A stretch of 64,000 bases of DNA from Cladobotryum mycophilum (GCA_036429605.1 CM071589.1:124001-188000); one strand, 5' to 3'; counted from the stretch's first letter, positions 45,905-57,854 are shown. Numbers and translations: made by a program. Notes: generated from the letters alone by a model not told the origin.

Positions 45905-46846
45905 CTAATCTATATCTACCGTTTCGGTGTACCTATTCGACTCTGTCCAGTCAAAAATGGCATCAAAGTTTTTACAAGTATGCTGGAATCCCCATCCCGA
46001 CGTCTCATTCGGAGGATCGTCCATTGCAGAGACCCATTCTAATGATGTATCACCAGCGCACATGATGCTTTGTCTGAGATAATCCCAACAGTGAATGAGG
46101 TGCTCCGGCGGGATGTCGTCAAAGTTTCCAGCGCGTGCATTCCAGTAAGCGGCGTATGTGATGTACTGTGTGGCAAGAAAATGCGTCAGATTCTAATACA
46201 GAAGTAGAATGTTGTTGAAAACGTACCAAACAGTGTAATTGGTGGAATATAGCTACACATGCATGCTGCTCTTGTTCCGGGTGGCGGAGACCTGGCATGT
46301 GAGGTAGTTCGGTGTCATTCTTCACGACAATGAACCCCTTGCCCTCTAATCGTACAATAGTCGTTAGCATAACAGTATGACAAGATTGGAAGAAGATTGC
46401 TGACTTGGAATCAGAGAGAGCCATGCCTCCTTGGCAGTCCCAACTGGTTCTTCACCATAGATTTCATGAAGTCGAAACACCTCCGTGCGCCACTGCTCTG
46501 GAGGCAGCCAATCCGGAGCTGATTCCACGTGGGGAAGACCGCCAATTGGGACCGGAGGAGGCTTCTTGTGATGGTGATGAGGATGTGGCGTGTGTGGTGG
46601 TGTTGACTTGTCGCGACTGCTCTGAAACTGGACGACGAGAAGTGCGCCCAGAATCACGTTTGCAATGGCCATAATGGCGGCTAAAATGGGAAACAAACGA
46701 TAACGAGACATTGTTTTGGTGGATTTGGACAGGTGCATAGGTGCTGTCTCCAAAAGGCCTTCCTTTTCCTCCAGCGAGATGGACTCGCTGTCGGCGTCGG
46801 AGTCTTTTGCAGTTGAGCTGCGGTCGTCTCTATAATCTTCCATCAT
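45905..46846 (-). CDS. ustYa: UstYa-type (DUF3328) peptide cyclising oxidase
   Basis: Three exons, complement(45905..46165, 46227..46345, 46405..46846), encode 273 residues. A cytosolic acidic tail is followed by one membrane helix (about residues 51-73), a Pro/His-rich linker, then the DUF3328 domain. Both hallmark HxxHC motifs are present: HQLHC at 182-186 and HLIHC at 209-213, followed by WDYLRQSIMCAGDTSLE. UstYa/UstYb proteins take part in oxidative ring closure of ustiloxin-like peptides. Only one copy is seen here, while ustiloxin B needs two. It is divergent from the S41 peptidase gene across a shared promoter. Confidence 0.93.
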
Positions 46847-47222
46847 CCTTGAAAGGTTTGTGTCTGCTAAACAGAATGAGGTGACATGATTCAGTATCTA
46901 CCATGCCAACAGATTTATGGTGTTCGAATATTTGCGGCTTGAGGTTGGCGCCAAACACGCGGCATGTTGATCATACGAGGCGCCGGTGCGTGTCCATTGC
47001 GCCTATGCTAATGCATGGAGCGTTTGATCGCGCCTCATCAAAAAAACTAATACAATTGCGCCAATTTTTCAGGCACAGCCAATGGGTGGATGTATTAGGG
47101 TGCGCAATTGTAAGGGCAATGAATTGGCAGGGCGTTTGTGCAATTGTGCGATGGTGAGCGCTCTCCGTAATGGCAGTGTTGCTGGTCAATGTCCTTCTGC
47201 ATACCTTCTTTCGTGAGCCATC
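46847..47222. promoter_or_regulatory. Bidirectional UstYa/UstP promoter with a perfect TTGGCGCCAA palindrome
   Basis: The perfect 10-bp palindrome TTGGCGCCAA lies at 46945-46954. Related sites are GGCGCC at 46979-46984, TTGCGCC at 46997-47003 and TTGCGCCAA at 47056-47064. The region separates two divergent cluster genes, so one site set could drive both. Confidence 0.6.
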
Positions 47223-49601
47223 ATGTTATCGATTGCGATTCTGATATTGGCATTGAATTCTGTATTTGTTGATGGCAATCAAATCAGGACAGCATGCGCA
47301 GAGATTTCGTCTTCATACCAATCATGGGCCGCAGGAGGAGGTGAGTGACAGATTGCATTGTTGAGGTGCCCGTACAGACAGCAAGCTGACGGATGACTTC
47401 AGGCCATGGTAGCTTTGCAGGTATTTCAGCAACTACCGCATATGACTGTCTTCGCTCAATGCCATTTCGTCCCCAATTGGCATTGCAGTTCTTGAGCGAG
47501 TACAAAAAGTATCTTCAATTTCACTCCACAGTTAGCATACTGAGAGGTATGAAAAAACAGCGTGAGGTTCAGAAGAAAGATTGCCATGACTGATTCCACT
47601 CTCTAGACCCTCCTGGGGGTTATATATCACCCTCCATCGATCTCTTCGGTCATATTAAAAAAATTGAGGCCAAGGTCACCAACGGGCATTATTCATCGCA
47701 GTTTGACTTTGATTGGGACTTGAGCAGATCAATCTCCAAGGCAAACGATGGTCATCTCACATTATCACTCTGCTCCCAGCGGATCATGCATTTTGAGCAT
47801 GATTTGCCTCTTGTTTCTGTCTCCGAGAATGGATTAAAGCTTCCAATGATATATACTTATCGTACGTTTTGCTTTGACTGCGACGTAAGCCCACGACTGC
47901 GCTGACCCGTCTTTTTGTTGAAGACGATGCCAAGCTTCAGTTTGAAGGATCTGACTCGGTTTCGCCCATCACGACGATAAATGATGTTGACGCCGTTTCC
48001 TTCTTGGAGGCAAACCTGGCTATTCGGCTTGGCTATCAAGATCCAGACGCTCGGTAGGGCCCCTCAGTGCACTTGATGTTGACAGTGAGGCAAGCTGACG
48101 TCTAAGTAGCTACAACCATTTATTCGCCTCTCCATCTGCAAACTTTTCTGGTAAATATTCCGGTGGTGTTTGGACATCATTACTGGGATTATGGCAGGGC
48201 GCTCATCACCTTCTTCGATTTGCCAACGGAACAACACTGACCGTTGAAACGACGGCATCTTGGCCAAGTTCAAATGGCCCAATGAACTACTCTGATGGAG
48301 AGGCCTTATTTGAAGCAGCCTGTATACCACACCCAGACTCTACTTTTGGATCCTTCGAAGGCGAATATGGCATGGCTCCGCAGTTTGCGGCCCCTCCTAG
48401 TGGCGCTTCAGTATTCCCAGAGCCCATGATTCGTGAGCAACATGACCGGATTCGCGGCTATTATTTGGATGACGCCAACTACAAAGACGTGGCCGTTCTT
48501 CAGATATCAAACTTTCGTGTTGGCCAACAAGCTGCCGGCTTTGCCTCCATTGCGGCTCAGTTTGTCACGCAGGCTGCAGCGGATGGTAAAAGAAGGCTCA
48601 TCCTCGACATGTCTAGTAATCTTGGTGGTAATGTCGCTACAGGCTTCAATCTCTTTCGAACTCTGTTCCCAGACCAGCCGATTTACTCTGCAACCAGATT
48701 TCGCGCAACTGAGCTCATCGACCTCATGGGCCGTGTGTTTTCAGAGACTTACAGCCCACAAAATGCCACACTGGATCTTCCGTTCGTAGCACCAATGGCC
48801 ATGGATGCAAACGGAACTTCTAAAATTGGCCCCTGGAGAGATGTTTATGGTCCGCACAAAGTTCTGGGGGATCAAATGTCCAGTCTTTACGCCGTTTTCG
48901 ACGTAAATTCCGCTTCTACAGCAAACGATCCAATCAGTGGCTACGGCGATATCCCATTATCCCCACAAAGACAATTATTTAGTAATGAAAATATTATTAT
49001 GGTAATAAACGCAACCCGGAGCTCATCAAGCTTTACAGACATAGTCTAACAACGATAACTACAGGTGACGGATGGCCAGTGTGCCTCTACATGCTCCATT
49101 GTGGCTCACCTCCTCAAGGCACAAGGGGTGAGAAGCATTGCCTTTGGAGGACGACCTAGATATGGGCCAATGCAAGCTGTTGGCGGTGTCAAGGGCGCCC
49201 AATACTGGGCTTTGGAGACGATTAGCGAATATGTTGAAAGCGCAAGAGATTTGGCCCTTGCAGCACTGCAATCCGGTTCTCCAATTCTCTCGGCGACGGA
49301 TATGCAAAGGTTTAACGACCTAGCACCCGTTCCACCGCAAAAGTTTCCTCTCCGCTTTGACACATACGAGCAGAGTGGTATCAATGTTCGCAACGCGTAT
49401 GCTCAGGGGGATGACTCTACTCCTCTTCAGTTTGTATATGAGCCAGCTGATTGCCATCGATTTTTTACGACGGAGAACTACATACAACCTGTAACAACGT
49501 GGATTACAGCAGCAAATGTAATGTTTATGAACGGGTCTTGTGTGGAGAAGTCCCCCGATGCTATTGAAGGACTAAGTATAACACCCGAAAAGTCAAGTTG
49601 A
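47223..49601 (+). CDS. ustP: UstP-type S41 family peptidase
   Basis: Six exons, join(47223..47340, 47403..47546, 47607..47861, 47924..48053, 48110..49001, 49065..49601), encode 691 residues, all junctions in frame. A signal peptide (about residues 1-18) precedes an N-terminal extension with an early Cys pair, then the S41/CtpA-like domain: RRLILDMSSNLGGNVATG, and the nucleophile in TDGQCASTCS (Ser about 521). Homologues in ustiloxin and phomopsin clusters are thought to process the precursor. The signal peptide fits action in the same secretory route as the precursor. This gene is the largest of the cluster and shows no lesions. Confidence 0.92.
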
Positions 49602-50027
49602 ACAGCATTATATGGGAACAATAGACGATGGGGTGGGGTAAATTCCTTGGCTCTTTATATAAAAATTGTCCGTAGCTTCTTATTAAATGTAACATATTAT
49701 ATTGACTACAGGGCGAGCTTGATTCGTATCATGCGTACTCGCTTACTCTTAAGATCCATATGACTGGATAACAAGATTCTAGAGCCAATTGGCCGATGCT
49801 TGTGGTATGCCGGACAATGTCATGCGCATAAGCAGCGGGGATCTATGCTAGAAGTATCTCAGACCGTTTTCTGCTTATCTAGCATATCACAAGATTGAGC
49901 CATACTCTATTTCGGACCTTATGGACCAGCCAATGTGGGATTTAAGAAGAGAGCAAGATGGGCATATGGCCATTGCGGGAAGTTAACTAGATACCTGGAA
50001 AGTTGTATCTACAGTTTGATATGCCAG
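49602..50027. other. Convergent intergenic spacer
   Basis: 3' regions of the peptidase and methyltransferase genes; nothing recognised. Confidence 0.5.
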
Positions 50028-51020
50028 TCAAAGTTTCAACTCGGCCCACCACACATCCATTGATCGAACTTTCTCTATACCACTTGCCTTCAACTCATTC
50101 ATTGCCTCCTTTACGCGAGGCACGTACGATAGTATAACCTCCTCCTGGTCCTTTGGGAACTTCTGTTCAATGACTCGATTTCTGAATCGCTGTCCCTGTA
50201 CAATGAGACACTCGGAATGACCTTCCAGAAAGTCTGCTCCTGGCGTTACTCTTCCTTGACGCGAAGGGCTGTAGCCCGCGTTTTTAGCTGCTTCCAGTAT
50301 TGAGCTGACTGTTGGTGCAGCCCGAACATTGAGCTCATCTCGCAACAACCCAGCAGCTTCTCCGTTATTCTGGTATTTGCAAAGAAGAGCCTGCGCCTCG
50401 GCAGCTAGGATGTGAGGAATCTGACTGGGGTGGCTCGCCTCAGTACAGTATTCAGCCACGTAGATACTCGAAATACCTGCGGCTGCCAGTGATTTAAACA
50501 AGGAGAAGACGCTTTGAAGACTCGGAAAATACCACAGACTGTGGCATAGAACTGCAGCGTCAAAAGCTGGAGATAATGGTTGTCTCTCTAGGAAGGAGGC
50601 GGTGTCTGATTGCTCAAAGCTTATTCGCTTGCCAAAGATTGATTTCTTTAGAAAATCTTGTGATTGACTCATAGTAAATGGGTGTCCATAATCTGGGGGT
50701 GCTGTATCAACCCCCGTGGTGTGTGTAGAAGGGCCAAGCTCTGATGCCAGCACGATGGTAGATTCACCTTGGCCACAGCCAATGTCCAAGATGCGTTTTC
50801 CTGTAGGGATTGACCATGCGGCAGTGGTGGCTAGACGCAGCCGGAATCTTGGAATGTTGAACACGTCTTTGTATTTTTCATCATATAGAATGCAAGAGAG
50901 GATGGTGTTTATTTTCTGGTCGGTCTCACTTTCATTTGACTTGGTAGGAACAGCTTCATTGATTGCAACCTGAGGTGGTTGCGGTATGGTAGCCATGGAG
51001 GAGACTACTGCGGATGCCAT
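50028..51020 (-). CDS. ustM: UstM-type SAM-dependent methyltransferase
   Basis: A single-exon protein of 330 residues. Motif I is ILDIGCGQGESTIVLASEL (from about residue 77). Further class I elements are TGVDTAPPDYG and FDAAVLCHSLWYFPS. In ustiloxin and phomopsin pathways the cognate enzyme methylates the N terminus of the cyclised peptide. Assignment to that role rests on position between the S41 peptidase and the tyrosinase and on the family look. It is divergent from the tyrosinase gene across a motif-rich promoter. No signal peptide, so it is probably cytosolic and acts late. Confidence 0.85.
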   Translation of the reverse strand: MASAVVSSMATIPQPPQVAINEAVPTKSNESETDQKINTILSCILYDEKYKDVFNIPRFRLRLATTAAWSIPTGKRILDIGCGQGESTIVLASELGPSTHTTGVDTAPPDYGHPFTMSQSQDFLKKSIFGKRISFEQSDTASFLERQPLSPAFDAAVLCHSLWYFPSLQSVFSLFKSLAAAGISSIYVAEYCTEASHPSQIPHILAAEAQALLCKYQNNGEAAGLLRDELNVRAAPTVSSILEAAKNAGYSPSRQGRVTPGADFLEGHSECLIVQGQRFRNRVIEQKFPKDQEEVILSYVPRVKEAMNELKASGIEKVRSMDVWWAELKL

Positions 51021-51658
51021 TCTCGTTTCAAGGTGTGGGGATCAAAATGAGCTGTATGATAAGAATGAACGAGAATTTCCAAAGAAGGCAAAATGAAGAC
51101 AGAGTATATGAATAAAGTCTTAGACAAGACAAACTAGAATTGAGTCGACATCTTTGGCGCAGATCGGTAAGTCTTTTTGTGTCAACGCTGTAACAATTGT
51201 GTAATAGCGCATTGCTATTCCTACTCTAGTGATTAGCTATAAACTCTAGAAGGAAAGCATTGTGAAGGCGCCATCTTTCTCTACAAAATCAGACGCTTCA
51301 TCCTGTAGTCCTATACGCCTGCATGCCGGGTGATTGCTCAGGTATTGGCGATCAGAACATCAGAACTACGTGCTAGATAGGCGCCGCTAATGTAAGCACA
51401 CTGAACTGGATGGACCGCTCATCGGCTGTTGGCGCAAAGAGAGGTTGGCCTGTGGAGTGGAGTTTGGCGCCTGGGGGTGCTCATGGACAGGGAGAGACAG
51501 CGGGGGCGCCAATTCCAGACAGCCCTGGAGCCGTTTCCCAGCGCCAAATGGTGTAGATGGAGGGAGATCAAGTTATGGTGAGTTCATTGGGACGGCTACG
51601 AATTAAAATGCTTTTAGTGAAAATGAACAGCAAATTTCATGCCTAACTGTGATGAGAA
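51021..51658. promoter_or_regulatory. Bidirectional UstM/tyrosinase promoter with six GGCGCCA-type sites
   Basis: Sites at 51267-51273, 51380-51385, 51429-51438 (TTGGCGCAAA), 51463-51471 (TTTGGCGCC), 51505-51512 (GGCGCCAA) and 51540-51549 (AGCGCCAAAT). The same motif marks the other two cluster promoters. Confidence 0.6.
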
Positions 51659-52992
51659 ATGCCTGATTGCAGCGAAGAAGACCAAGCCATGAGACTTCTT
51701 TCGTCGACGACTGAGCCGAAATACACGGCAGTGGAGAATTCGGACGCTGAGAGTCAAAGCAGCGACCCGCCTCAAAGTCCAAGGTTAGTGAGTGAGGAAA
51801 ACGGGCCTGTCTTTGTCTTTAGCACCTCACCCTCTTTCTAACTGATGATTCAAGTTTGTGGGACCGCTTGAAACCGTTTTCCCTCTATTGCTCTGCCGTA
51901 ATAAACATCTTCCTCTTCATCTTGGTAGCGATTCAGTTGGATGTTCCAGCCAAAAGGAATGCTTGTACAAACCCGCCAATTCGTAAAGAATGGAGAGCTC
52001 TCAGTGCACAAGAGCAACATGAGTTTACTCATGCGATAAAATGCATAAGCAAGGCACCATCGTCCTGGGCTCCCAATAGGACGGTGTACGATGATATTGC
52101 AGTTTTACACGGGGGAATTGGGTCTTGGTGTAAGTCACAGACAGTGTTGCGATTGTCATTCTCTAATGCGATTACAGGCCATCGGTCAGCATGCTTTTTG
52201 CCATGGCACAGGCACGTATTATCGGTCATTGAGACGATCCTCAGAGATCGCTGTGATTACCAGGGATTGATTCCGTACGCTTAGCTTCTGAAAAAATATG
52301 ATTCTAGTAGTAACACAAACTAATTTTCTTTGCATAGATATTGGGACTGGTCAATTGACTGGATGGATCTCGCCAATTCATCCATTTGGGACAGCACCAC
52401 TGGATTTGGTGGCGATGGAGACCCAAACAGCCCAGAGACAGTGGGCGAGGGTCGATGTGTAACTGATGGTCCGTTTTCGGATCTGCGGCCCATTATTTAC
52501 AACCATACACTTGTCACGCATTGCTTGTCAAGAGGCTTCCGGGATGGTGACATTAATGGGCGACTCTCAGGGACAAAATTCCGCCCAGAGAATATCGGCG
52601 ACATCTTGCGACAGCAGAATTATCCGGACTTTTTATTAAGGCTTGAAAGAGACCTGCATAACACACTTCATACTTCCATCAACGGAGATTTCAAGGCAAT
52701 GACTGCTGCAAATGGTATGCACAATTCACCTTTAAGTTTCCCCTCTTTACTTTGGCTAACCATGCAAGACCCTCTATTCTTTTTGCACCACGTAAACTTG
52801 GACCGTATATGGTGGAGATGGCAGCAAGAGAATCCCAAAGCAAGAATGTTAGAGTATGATGGGCAACACATGTACAACTCGACAGGTCCGGGGAGCTTAG
52901 ATGACGTGTTGCTGTACGGTGGATTTACCAAAGATGTCATCGTGCGAAATGTAATGAGTACAGAGAGAGGAACGCTTTGTTACAGATATTAA
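51659..52992 (+). CDS. ustQ: UstQ-type tyrosinase, membrane anchored
   Basis: Five exons, join(51659..51783, 51855..52129, 52178..52274, 52338..52714, 52769..52992), encode 365 residues. An acidic N-terminal tail precedes one membrane helix (about residues 51-71), an arrangement like UstYa. The copper-A histidines are His127, His135 and His144 (LHGGIG, then HRSACFLPWHRH). The copper-B histidines are His273 and His277 (DLHNTLH) and His298/299 (DPLFFLHHVNLDRIWW). All six ligands are present. Family members oxidise tyrosine and drive ether crosslinking of ustiloxin-type peptides. ATG 51659 was taken as start; the next ATG at 51689 is also possible. Confidence 0.92.
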
Positions 52993-53416
52993 TTGACGAA
53001 AGAAAGACGAAACGTAATACCATTGACATCTAAAATACCCCATGATAGGCCATCGACACTCAAGTTCCCCATAGCCTGGTGATTGTCGAACCATTAAACA
53101 TCTGTTCAAGTTGGTAGGTAAAAGAAATGGGATAGACATTGTTTAGAAAAGACTGGTGACGCTTTTCTATTGTACACCTTATAATATGATGTTTCGAGAA
53201 ATATTGGTAGAGATAGTGCCACAGTCGTGAGGGTCGTCATTCATTCAAACATCGTAATGAAGTGAATAAACAATAAGAAGAAATAATAAAGGGCTCTTTT
53301 AGCGAAAGCTCTTAAATAGGGATATAATATTGACCAAGAACTGTACAAGTATGTTCGCCGTCATGCTCGAAGCACCGTGATAAAACATCCGAATGCTCAA
53401 CGGCTGTGTGTATGGA
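52993..53416. other. Convergent intergenic spacer
   Basis: 3' side of the tyrosinase and of the small secreted protein gene. Nothing recognised. Confidence 0.5.
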
Positions 53417-53656
53417 TCATTCGCACCCCGGGCATTGGCAGTCGCTTCTGAGATCGTTCTTTTTACAACACTGGAAAAATGCAGCGAACTTTCCTGCCAT
53501 TGAGTGGGCGTTGCAGTCATCGCCGATGAATGCTCCCTTACCCTGACAACAGACTTGAGAAATATGCAGGTTATTTACACCTATGTGGACACATTTGCAT
53601 GCCTCCACTGCGAGGAAAAGAGAAGCGAAAGCAAGGACAGAGAGATGAAGCTTCAT
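53417..53656 (-). CDS. Small secreted cysteine-rich protein
   Basis: A 79-residue protein: a clear signal peptide (about residues 1-19, MKLHLSVLAFASLFLAVEA) and a 60-residue mature part with 10 cysteines spaced C-x-C ... CC ... C ... CC ... C-x-C-x2-C. That pattern suggests five disulfides. Family not recognised; candidates are secreted effectors or antimicrobial-like peptides. Single exon. Adjacent to the peptide cluster, but its promoter lacks the shared motif, so co-regulation is not supported. Confidence 0.75.
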   Translation of the reverse strand: MKLHLSVLAFASLFLAVEACKCVHIGVNNLHISQVCCQGKGAFIGDDCNAHSMAGKFAAFFQCCKKNDLRSDCQCPGCE

Positions 53657-54279
53657 CTTGATAAGTAGGTAAGGATTGAAAAAAAAAAAGAAAGAAGATA
53701 GTTTTCGTCAGAAGTTAATCGAAGAGAATAATAGAACGGAGCCTGACTTCTCTTCAAGCTTGTGCTCTTACTTAGGCTTTATACTCATTTTCACATCTAT
53801 TTCAGGCAGCCCATAGCAAACCTCTATTTGTCGGCCAAAAACCCCTCCATCACGGACTTTGTTTGTTTGCTTCCTTTTCTTGGTCTGTTCGCCCAATGAT
53901 TAGATACATATCATGACGCTTCTCGGCAATTCGTTCCGGCTCCAACGCTCGGAAATCACTCATATATAGGCACATCAACCTTTGCATCGAAACAGCCTGT
54001 CTATTAGGCGTGATGCGCTCAGTCTTGACTCTTAAGCGCCATATGCCAACTTATATCCTCCTAAATACCCTTGTGTATGATATATTTTAGAGCATAGAGT
54101 TCACAGTAAGACTTGACTTCGTGGTAGAAAATACATGATGAACAAACCCGAGAAATCTCTCAGTTTTGTGCAACGGTAGATTGTGCAATGGTTGATGGGA
54201 TGGGTGGGTCTACTACAAGGATCTTATTGATCGAAATTAAGCATGAATAGAAGAAGCACCTATTGACTTTCGAACTTAA
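53657..54279. other. Intergenic, promoter side of the small secreted protein
   Basis: No gene recognised before the inverted-repeat element starts. Confidence 0.5.
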
Positions 54280-57200
54280 GGGCCAGATCGGCCAGAGGAT
54301 TAGCATAAGCCAGTTTGCCCCACAGTGACTTTGAACTTGCACAACGGGTTAGAAGTATTTTTCCTATCCCTTGTTAAAAATTATGCAAACGTAGCTAGAC
54401 TGCCTTCTAGATTTGTAGAACTGGCCTATACTGCTAAAAGTACTGCATAGTGTTTATAATGTAGTTGCTTTGTCTATTGTGTGTTTATGATATTATAATA
54501 CTGTTAAAATAGAAGATAATTATAGTTAGACTATTAGTTTTAAAATAATAACATTAATAAGGTTAGAAAATAAAGCCTTATTAGTATTTTTTAAAGCTAT
54601 ATTAACTATACTATCGTTAAGAACTAAGAATATTTCTATTAAAACTCCTCCTGTTTTCCCCTTATCTTCTTAAACGATAGGAAGCTAGTCTATAATAAGA
54701 TTAGGAAAAACTTAATAGATAGATATAATAAGTATTTTTTCCTTAAGTTACTTAAAGAAGTTTAAAATAAGGGTTATTTTTAGTTAGTAAAATTAATATT
54801 TATTAAGGCTATAATAAAATACTTATTGCTTTTAATGATAAAATAGTTTTTATATAATAATCTATAAACAATTAAGTTAATAACCTATTTTAAATTATTA
54901 TAAATTAAACATAGGATATTCCTATAAATAATAAAATAAACTAATGTTATTTATGATAAAGATAATAGTATGGTTAATGTTAGTAATAAATAGTAGGATG
55001 CTTATTATTAGGCTTATAGTTTAGGTGTTATATAGTTAAAGATCCGCGGGTTATTATAATCTAGGCTATATGCTTATATATTCGAGGATAATAAGGCTAT
55101 AGGTAGGTTTATTGTTTTTGCCGGTAATAATAAAGGATTCGATGTTATAGACCTAGCTATATAATTAACGGAGAACATTAAGAATAAGGTTCTAAGTTCA
55201 TTGGAAACAGAAAATCAAGTACGACGAATTTAATTAGTTTATTACCGTATACTTTAAAATAATAAGGCTTTAAAAGATATACTTAAAATATAGTAATAAA
55301 TAATATAATTATTAGTCTTTTTTGCTTTAACTATTAAAGGATATATAAGTTTTATTTCTAGTTTAATATTAGTTAAATAAAAATATAAACCTAAAGTTAG
55401 GGATATAGATCTTATTATTTAGGATTATTAATATTTTTTTACTTTTTTAAGCGGTAATTTATTGTTTTTACGAAAAGAATAATAATTCTTTTAATAGTAA
55501 TTTATTAAAATAACTTTAAAGATAATAAAATAGCTAAATTAGTGATGCTTAAGGAGATATTAGGAGAAAAGGTTAATAAGAGTATTATTATTAATATATA
55601 GGGTTAAAGGTATTATAATATAGGTTTTTTTTGCCTATAAAATCAATATTAGGCGGGGTTATTATATATGGTAAGGTAATTTCTTAAAGCTATGAAATCG
55701 GGTAGTTATAAGGTTATACTAAAGCCTCTAACTTTCTCTTTCTTAATATAATCCATAATCATAATACTTATAGATTTTAATACATCTAGATAAGATATAT
55801 AAAAGTCCTTGATTATATAGTATTTTTAATATATAAAATTAATTTTATAATTTTCTTAATATTTATATTATATTTTTTTAATTTTTAATAGAATTTTAAA
55901 GTATATATAATTATTTAATTACTATGTAAAACTATAAAAAAAGTTAAAAAATCATTTATTAGTATAATAAAAAAATTTTAAGCGTGAATTAACCTTATAG
56001 CTTATTAAATAATAGTAGTTATAATACTATAACCACTATAAATATAATACCTTTAATAATTAAAAAACTTTTAATAATAACCTTATTATATTATAGTAAA
56101 TATAATTACTAAAACCCTTTATAAATATAATATCTTATTTACTAAAGCCTATTATAACCTATTCTATACTAAAATAACCTAAATTTCTTAAAATATTAAA
56201 TTAACTTTAATACTATATATCATAACATCACTACTTCCTCCTACCTTTAAAAACCCTTATCCCCTCTTTTATCTTTATTTTTATCGCTTAAATTATTTAA
56301 ACCTTCCTTTATATCATCAAATTTATTATTTTTATTATTTTTATTATTCTTTTTTTTATATAACTTTTATATAAGTCTTAGTTTACTTTTATAATATAAT
56401 TATATAAATCTCGAGGCGAACTATTATAAATAACCTTAATTACTCTTTTTATATTATACTAAAGTTCATTAAAAATATATTTTAAACTCTTATCTCCTAG
56501 AATATTATCTTTTTTAATAAAATTCTATAGGCCTATTATTATATATATTATCTTAACCTAATCTTTAAAATTATATTTTAATAGGTTATCTTTAAGAATC
56601 TTAAACTTATATTTTAACCTGTTAAACGTTTATTCGATAATAATCTATAGGTAAGTATACTATAAATTATATAATTCTTTTTTTATCTTTGATTTATTTA
56701 AAATATCCCTTCAGTTTTATAAATAATAGTAAGTATTTAAGTATAATATTAATAGACCTAGTTATATTCTAAAACTAATGTCCCCTAGGTAATAATAACT
56801 ATTAGGAATCCTAAATCTATAAAGAAAAATAAGGCAATAAAGATAAGTATTATAAAAATAACCTTTCCCTTCCGCGAGAATATATATAAATATTTTATTA
56901 AAATAAATAACCATAAATATATTTTATATAAGCTTATTTTTCTTATTCTAGAATTTATATTAATATTTTATAGAAATATATACTATTATATAAGTCTTAT
57001 TAATAGCACTAATATAATTAAAAAACATAATATACTTTAGCTTTAGTTTAACCTTTAGAGATAGTGATACTTTATTTAGTTAAGTAATAAACTTAAGGTA
57101 TAGTTTCCTTATAGAATTAATAACCTTATAGAATACTAATAAAATAGTATTTTAAATAATTTTAAAAAAGAATACTATTTTTTATTATATTGCCCTAAAT

Positions 57201-57854
57201 ACTATAATAAATAAGAAAACTATAATTTTATATTTAATAGTTTAATAATAAGTATTAGTTAATTATATATTTAAACGTAGTTATTTATAGAACTTAATAA
57301 ATATTATTTTTTTTATTTAAAAAAAATATATAAAAATAATATTTAGGTTATTAAATAGTAAAATTATATATAAATTTATTATTTTTAGTTTTTTTTTATG
57401 TATTCTTTAATAGTTAATCTTATTATTTTTAATACTTTTAATAGTGTTTTTTAGAAATATTAGTTTAAAGCTAAGGGTTATTAAACTAATATATAATTAT
57501 ATAAAAAGATTAATTATTATTTTTGTATTATTATAGTTATAATTAATATCTTAAATTTAAAGCTGATATTCCGTAAACCATAGCTCGAACTTAAGGATCA
57601 AGTTATCTCTCTTTTTTAAAAAATAATATACAGTAGAATCTAATTACTTAATAAGGGATAGTTGTTAAGTTACTACGATTAAATAAGTAAGGCGTTAGAA
57701 GATATATTTTTAAATTTATATAATTTTAGAGCGAAGGATACTATTAGATTAGTATAGGTTATAGTTCTTAAAATGGTAATCTGGCCCTGTGTTATTCTTT
57801 TTCTGCCCCATATCTTGCGTTTTTCTTATGCTAATCCTCTGGCCGATCTGGCCC
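54280..57854. mobile_element. RIP-degraded DNA transposon bounded by 30-bp inverted repeats
   Basis: The left end (54280-54309) and right end (57825-57854) are perfect 30-bp inverted repeats beginning GGGCCAGATCGGCCAGAGG. The 3.5 kb between them is almost pure AT with no ORF, the footprint of RIP. Flanking bases allow a TA duplication (CTTA / TAAG), which fits Tc1/mariner or pogo, but the left copy has one extra A, so the family is uncertain. Confidence 0.82.
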
